Source: Candidatus Zixiibacteriota bacterium (GTDB taxonomy: Bacteria > Zixibacteria > MSB-5A5 > GN15 > FEB-12). From it: DNA of 9,794 nucleotides. A program made the position numbers and the translations under genes. The notes under the pieces were generated by a model. It was not told the origin of the DNA and made no database searches. It saw only the letters and a program-made list of their open reading frames with translations. The DNA is taken from contig JAMPYH010000073.1 in assembly GCA_023700785.1 (NCBI GenBank), forward strand, positions 1 to 9,794, in the 5' to 3' direction. Below, piece by piece: positions 6,313 to 9,794 of this stretch; position 1 is the stretch's first letter; every line of letters starts with the position of its first letter.

Positions 6313-7509
6313 ATGACCGACTATTCCAATGAGCTGTACTATATTTTCCTGCTGTTTGCGCTGTTTATTGTACCGCGGGTTCTTCAGCGTTTCCGCCTTC
6401 CCAGCGCGATAACCTGTGTCGGTCTGGGCGCGCTGGCCGGGCTGGGCCTGGGGCTCTTTCACCTTGATGGCACCGTACAGTTGCTTTCGACCCTCGGTAT
6501 AGTCGCGCTCTTCCTCTTCGCGGGCCTGGATGTTGACTTTGTGGAATTGTACCGCCATCGCGGCGTGGTCGCGCAGCATCTCGGTGTCATGATCCTGTCG
6601 GTGGCAGTAGTGACCGTGATCTCGCAATATCTGTTCAACATCGGTACGCGGCCCGCTATGCTGGTCGCGCTGGCGCTGTTGACGCCGTCGACGGGATTTA
6701 TCCTGGACTCGCTGAGCACGCTGGGTTTGTCCGAACGGGAGAAGTTCTGGATCCGCACTAAAGCGATCGCGACCGAGATCGTGGCGCTGCTGGTGCTCTT
6801 CTTTGTCCTGCAGACCACGACTGTGCCGCAATTCGCGAAATCGGTCGGCATCATGGCGGCGCTGATCATCCTCCTTCCCCTGCTTTTCAAGATGTTTGCC
6901 GACTGGATCCTGCCGTACGCGCCGCGGACGGAGTTTACGTTTATGGTGATAGTGGCTGTGGCGGCCGCTTTTATTACGCTGAGATTGGGTGTCTATTATT
7001 TGGTGGGAGCGTTCATTGTCGGACTGGTGGCCCACCGTTTCCAGCACAAGCTGCCGGCGTTGGCCTCGGATCAGACCCTGCACGCGTTGGAGTTGTTCGC
7101 GGCGTTTTTCATCCCGTTTTACTTCTTCTCCGCGGGATTACACCTGCAACGCGATGATTTCAGCCGGCTCGCGCTTTTGACCGGCGGCGCGTTTGTCGCG
7201 GTGATGGTTCCGCTTCGCCTGCTGTCGGTCGCGCTGCATCGACGCGCGGTGATGGGAGAATCGCTCAGGACGGGGATGCGAATAGGAGCGTCGATGCTGC
7301 CAACCCTCGTCTTTACCCTGGTCATCGCGGGAATCCTGCGTGACCGCTTTGACGTTCCGGGCTATTTGTTCGGGGGGTTGATCGTCTATACGTTGGCCAA
7401 TACGCTGATCCCCGGATTCACGCTGGGGATCTCGCCGACCAATTTCATGGAGCCGAAGATCGCCACCGAGGAGTATCTCGATCCGGAGGAACCGGGTCTG
7501 TCGAATTAG
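6313..7509 (+). CDS. Cation:proton antiporter, CPA2 (Kef/NapA) type, no regulatory domain
   Basis: This 398-residue integral membrane protein has about 12-13 hydrophobic segments over residues 9-370 and should exchange Na+ or K+ for H+ across the inner membrane. Family features are the early FRLPSAITCVGLGALAGLGLG stretch (27-47), LFLFAGLDVDF (66-76), which corresponds to the conserved LF..G......L segment of CPA2, the TPSTGFILDSL segment (124-134) in the unwound-helix position, and FFIPFYFFSAGLHL (265-278). There is no TrkA-N or RCK domain after the membrane part, only about 28 soluble residues. The Asp of the usual QD or ND pair in the ion-binding helix appears to be replaced by Glu155 in KAIATEIVALL (150-160). 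It follows the TPM gene after 56 nt. The start has no clear ribosome binding site, but nearby upstream ATGs (6303, 6306) are out of frame. Ion specificity cannot be read from the sequence. Confidence 0.88.
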   Translation: MTDYSNELYYIFLLFALFIVPRVLQRFRLPSAITCVGLGALAGLGLGLFHLDGTVQLLSTLGIVALFLFAGLDVDFVELYRHRGVVAQHLGVMILSVAVVTVISQYLFNIGTRPAMLVALALLTPSTGFILDSLSTLGLSEREKFWIRTKAIATEIVALLVLFFVLQTTTVPQFAKSVGIMAALIILLPLLFKMFADWILPYAPRTEFTFMVIVAVAAAFITLRLGVYYLVGAFIVGLVAHRFQHKLPALASDQTLHALELFAAFFIPFYFFSAGLHLQRDDFSRLALLTGGAFVAVMVPLRLLSVALHRRAVMGESLRTGMRIGASMLPTLVFTLVIAGILRDRFDVPGYLFGGLIVYTLANTLIPGFTLGISPTNFMEPKIATEEYLDPEEPGLSN

Positions 7510-8753
7510 GGGGTAGCGTCGTTTCTGGCGCCATCAAAGCGCACAATATCTCCCGGATAAAATACCGACAAAAACAAGAGCAGGTAGTCGCGGATATGCC
7601 GGGTGATCAGGAAATTGGTCCGGACATGCTCGCGGCCATTTTTGCCGAGCTTCTCCGCGTATTCCGGCTCCTGGAGAAGCTGCTTGAGATAGTACGCGGT
7701 GCCGTCTATCGAGTGGGTCAATATCCCCGAGTATTTGTGCGCGATCTGGAGCGGGATACCGCCAACCGCCGACGCAATCACCGGTCGGCCTTTCCAGAGC
7801 GCTTCAGAGACAGTCAGCCCAAAACCTTCTTTTAATGACTTTTGCAGAACCACTGAAGAACCGCGCACGAGCGCGTTGATCTCGAGGTCGCTCGAGGGCG
7901 GTAGAAAGAGCACGTGAATATCAGGATCATCGGCGGCAGCTTCGCGCACTTCGGCTAATACCTGCATCCCTTCCGGATCATCAGTCGCGCCGCCACCGGC
8001 AAGCACCAACTGGCAATCGATGTACTTTTTGACCTTGCGATAGGCGTGAATGACGCCCACCGGATCTTTCAGATAGTCAAAGCGGGAGATCTGGGTGACG
8101 ATCGGCCGCTCGCGATCCAGGCCATATTGAGCGAGGGTCGCATCGACCACGGATTGCGGGATGTCCTTGTTTTTTTCGCTTAGCGGGTCGATGGATGGCG
8201 AGATCAGCACCTGCGGTATGGGAAGGTGCCGCGAGAACGCCGGCGCGGAGAAGACCGACGCGTCGTACTGGGCGATATAGGGATTGAGAAAATCCATTAC
8301 CTGCATGCGTGGTTCGGTGAAGTCGATATGGCAGCGCCAGAGCCACTTGCTCCCCAGCTCCGTCTTGCGTTCCACCAGCGCGATCGGTTGAGGGTCATGA
8401 ATGAAGGTAACATCTTTCGCGAATGTCATATCGGCGGCATTGTCTCGATTGACCTGAACAAAATGCTCAAACTCGTCAGCGGATATCGGCGAATCAACGC
8501 CGTGAAGGGCGTTGTGCATCTTCTTGGTGGTGGAGAAAAACCGCTCGTCCCCCTTGATGACATCCCAGCGCGCGTTGACTCCCAACTGTTTGAGCAGGGG
8601 GATCATGCGGCTCAGGATCTCCGCCACGCCGCCGCCGACCGCGGTCGAGTTGATATTCTGGATCTCTTTCCCGTCGAGCCGTTCCGCCAGCAGGAAAAGC
8701 TCCTCGATCACGCCTTGTCCGACGATATCGGTATAGTCGCGTATGTCAGGCAT
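7506..8753 (-). CDS. treT: Trehalose synthase TreT (trehalose glycosyltransferring synthase)
   Basis: This 415-residue GT4-family enzyme is predicted to make trehalose from NDP-glucose and glucose in the cytoplasm; the known archaeal TreT reaction is reversible. The N-terminal half shows NINSTAVGGGVAEIL (33-47), the glycine-rich acceptor loop, WDVIKGDERFF (63-73), FIHDPQP (117-123) and WRCHIDF (139-145), all distinctive of TreT rather than of generic glycosyltransferases. The donor half shows QISRFDYLKDP (221-231) and SLKEGFGLTVSEALWKG (306-322) with the E-x7-E pair Glu309/Glu317, then GRPVIASAVGGIP (322-334). The ATG at 8753 overlaps the previous gene by 8 nt and has GGTGA 6 nt upstream, so translation is probably coupled. 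A retaining trehalose phosphorylase of similar fold is the main alternative, but the length and motifs fit TreT better. The stop overlaps that of the convergent antiporter gene. Confidence 0.9.
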   Translation of the reverse strand: MPDIRDYTDIVGQGVIEELFLLAERLDGKEIQNINSTAVGGGVAEILSRMIPLLKQLGVNARWDVIKGDERFFSTTKKMHNALHGVDSPISADEFEHFVQVNRDNAADMTFAKDVTFIHDPQPIALVERKTELGSKWLWRCHIDFTEPRMQVMDFLNPYIAQYDASVFSAPAFSRHLPIPQVLISPSIDPLSEKNKDIPQSVVDATLAQYGLDRERPIVTQISRFDYLKDPVGVIHAYRKVKKYIDCQLVLAGGGATDDPEGMQVLAEVREAAADDPDIHVLFLPPSSDLEINALVRGSSVVLQKSLKEGFGLTVSEALWKGRPVIASAVGGIPLQIAHKYSGILTHSIDGTAYYLKQLLQEPEYAEKLGKNGREHVRTNFLITRHIRDYLLLFLSVFYPGDIVRFDGARNDATP

Positions 8754-9390
8754 ACTTGTTCACCGTGGCTATGAGTCGCAGGCGTAATCGCTGAAGTGTC
8801 ACCGTGTAGGGGTCGAACGCGGCAAATTTGCGCGCGAGTTCATCATGACCGAGCGCGGCAAACCAGGTCGAAAAATCGTTCCCTTCCTGCTTCAAGCGCA
8901 AGGGGGCCTCGAATATGTGAAAATAAAGCGTATCCAGCGTCACTTTGCTCAATTGCTCAGCGAACTCTTTCAGGTCATGGGCGACATACTGTGTTGGAAT
9001 AACAAACGTCTTGCAGGCCATGAAATGAAACTCTTCGCCGGGAGGAGCGGTGGTCATATGTTTGCCGGCGGCAACATGGTCGGACAGCTTTTCCACGATC
9101 GCCCGCCGCAGGTCTTCTATCTGCGTATGGGCCATGATATCGACCGAGGCCAGCGACTCTCCCAGGTTGTCAAGATTGAGGATGTTGGTCACCCAGTAGG
9201 CGAAATCATTGGGCGGCTCGGGAGAGAGGTAATGGTGCTGTTGAAGGAATCGATGGGTGTGATAATAGATCGACGCCGGCGGCAGATCACGGACTCCTTC
9301 AAGCAATTCTGGGATTGAGCGCGCCCGTCGTCCGAGCAGCAGCACCTGGTGTGATCGCGAATAAAAGCGGAACGGTGTGACCTCGCTCAT
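8746..9390 (-). CDS. DUF5752-like protein with internal duplication
   Basis: This 214-residue soluble protein, with no signal peptide or membrane helix, looks like the DUF5752 family, whose function is unknown. I recognise the stretch IYYHTHRFLQQHHYL (41-55) followed by PEPPNDFAYWV (57-67) as typical. The protein consists of two related halves: FRFYSRSHQV...IYYHTHRF...NDFAYWV...LGESLASVD (7 to about 85, repeat 1 ending near 106) and FHFMACKTFV...LYFHIFEA...NDFSTWF...LARKFAAFD (121 to about 193, ending at 214). The paired NDF..W and YxH motifs could be binding sites. A good ribosome binding site, GAGGTG (9401-9396), lies 5 nt before the ATG. The gene overlaps otsB by 4 nt and treT by 8 nt, so the product is probably made in step with both trehalose enzymes and may assist or regulate them; this role is inferred from position only. 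Confidence 0.8.
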   Translation of the reverse strand: MSEVTPFRFYSRSHQVLLLGRRARSIPELLEGVRDLPPASIYYHTHRFLQQHHYLSPEPPNDFAYWVTNILNLDNLGESLASVDIMAHTQIEDLRRAIVEKLSDHVAAGKHMTTAPPGEEFHFMACKTFVIPTQYVAHDLKEFAEQLSKVTLDTLYFHIFEAPLRLKQEGNDFSTWFAALGHDELARKFAAFDPYTVTLQRLRLRLIATVNKYA

Positions 9391-9794
9391 CGCGCCACCT
9401 CGGGAGCGGTCGCCAACTGTTCGAGCAGACTGCGCGCGTCAAGGTAGTGACGGACGTTGTACCGGGCATGCGACTGGATCATACCGACGCGAATGGAATA
9501 GCCGTCCAGAGGGAGAACCGCGAACATATCTTCGTCGGTCCAGTCATCGCCGACCGCGAGAATGAAATCCGGTACTACACTCTCCAACCACTGGAGCACC
9601 GCGGCGCCTTTGTTGACTCCGGCCATCCGGACCTCGACCACTTTGTTCCCCTGCATCACCTGCAGGTCGATATTAGCGGTGAGGCTGACCAGGTTGTCGC
9701 GCAGTTCTTTCGAGCGGATAGCCGCGAGCTCCGTGTCGGCCCTGCGGTAATGCCACGCTATGGAATACTCCTTTTCTTCGACAAACGCTCCCGG
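9387..9794 (-). CDS. otsB: Trehalose-6-phosphate phosphatase, C-terminal part (cut by window edge)
   Basis: The last 135 residues of a HAD-family trehalose-phosphatase are present; the gene runs off the right edge. The enzyme would hydrolyse trehalose-6-phosphate to trehalose. The visible part starts with GAFVEEKEYSIAWHYRRAD (residues 2-20 of the fragment), a characteristic TPP segment, continues with VRMAGVNKGAAV (55-66), where Lys62 is HAD motif III, and with AVGDDWTDEDMF (80-91), where the adjacent aspartates form the Mg-binding HAD motif IV. The catalytic DxD motif is outside the window. An in-frame GTG at 9659 is internal and not the start. The EEKEYS.AWHYR wording is common in fused OtsA-OtsB proteins, so the full gene may encode both a trehalose-6-phosphate synthase and this phosphatase. 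The stop overlaps the next start as ATGA. Confidence 0.92.
   Translation of the reverse strand, partial: PGAFVEEKEYSIAWHYRRADTELAAIRSKELRDNLVSLTANIDLQVMQGNKVVEVRMAGVNKGAAVLQWLESVVPDFILAVGDDWTDEDMFAVLPLDGYSIRVGMIQSHARYNVRHYLDARSLLEQLATAPEVAR

Noticed and set aside
6202..7083. A 293-codon open frame on the - strand
   Set aside because: It lies opposite the antiporter and the end of the TPM gene. Its low-complexity Gln/Arg/His-rich translation is what antisense of a hydrophobic GC-rich gene looks like.
8226..8774. A 182-codon open frame on the + strand
   Set aside because: It is the reverse complement of treT, whose motifs are unmistakable.
9387..9659. A complete small gene starting at the GTG at 9659
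   Set aside because: The frame stays open to the window edge and its upstream residues are a recognisable part of trehalose-phosphatase, so this is an internal codon.

Overview
The window is about 9.8 kb of gene-dense bacterial DNA of moderately high GC content, carrying nine complete protein genes and one gene cut by the right edge. The proteins look like those of an uncultured Gram-negative-type bacterium. The mix (a WbuB-like glycosyltransferase, LemA plus TPM proteins, TreT next to a DUF5752 protein and OtsB) reminds me of FCB-group candidate phyla such as Zixibacteria, but this is a low-confidence impression and the window has no marker gene to settle it. No rRNA, tRNA, CRISPR array, insertion sequence or phage gene is visible.

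Region 1 (181-3981, + strand) is a probable surface-polysaccharide segment: a GT4 glycosyltransferase of the WbuB type, a class V PLP-dependent enzyme with a paired-cysteine motif near its C-terminus, and, 6 nt further on, a UDP-GlcNAc 2-epimerase (WecB) that makes UDP-ManNAc. Region 2 (3982-4201) is the only sizeable non-coding stretch (220 nt). It holds a weak terminator-like hairpin, a 10-bp palindrome, two small hairpins and a strong ribosome binding site.

Region 3 (4202-7509, + strand) is an envelope module: LemA, a secreted or membrane-anchored TPM (YgcG-like) protein with a Gly-rich tail, a second TPM protein with a two-helix membrane insert inside the domain, and a CPA2-type cation:proton antiporter lacking any regulatory TrkA/RCK domain. 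The antiporter has a possible promoter of its own that would give an almost leaderless mRNA.

Region 4 (7506-9794, - strand) is a trehalose cassette read in the order otsB (3' end only), DUF5752 protein, treT. The reading frames overlap by 4 and 8 nt, so the three products are probably translationally coupled. OtsB would dephosphorylate trehalose-6-phosphate and TreT would form (or split) trehalose from NDP-glucose and glucose, so two trehalose routes meet here. The middle protein has no known biochemical role and shows a clear internal duplication; it is the best candidate for something undescribed. The antiporter and treT converge with a 4-nt overlap of their stop codons, leaving no room for a conventional terminator between them.
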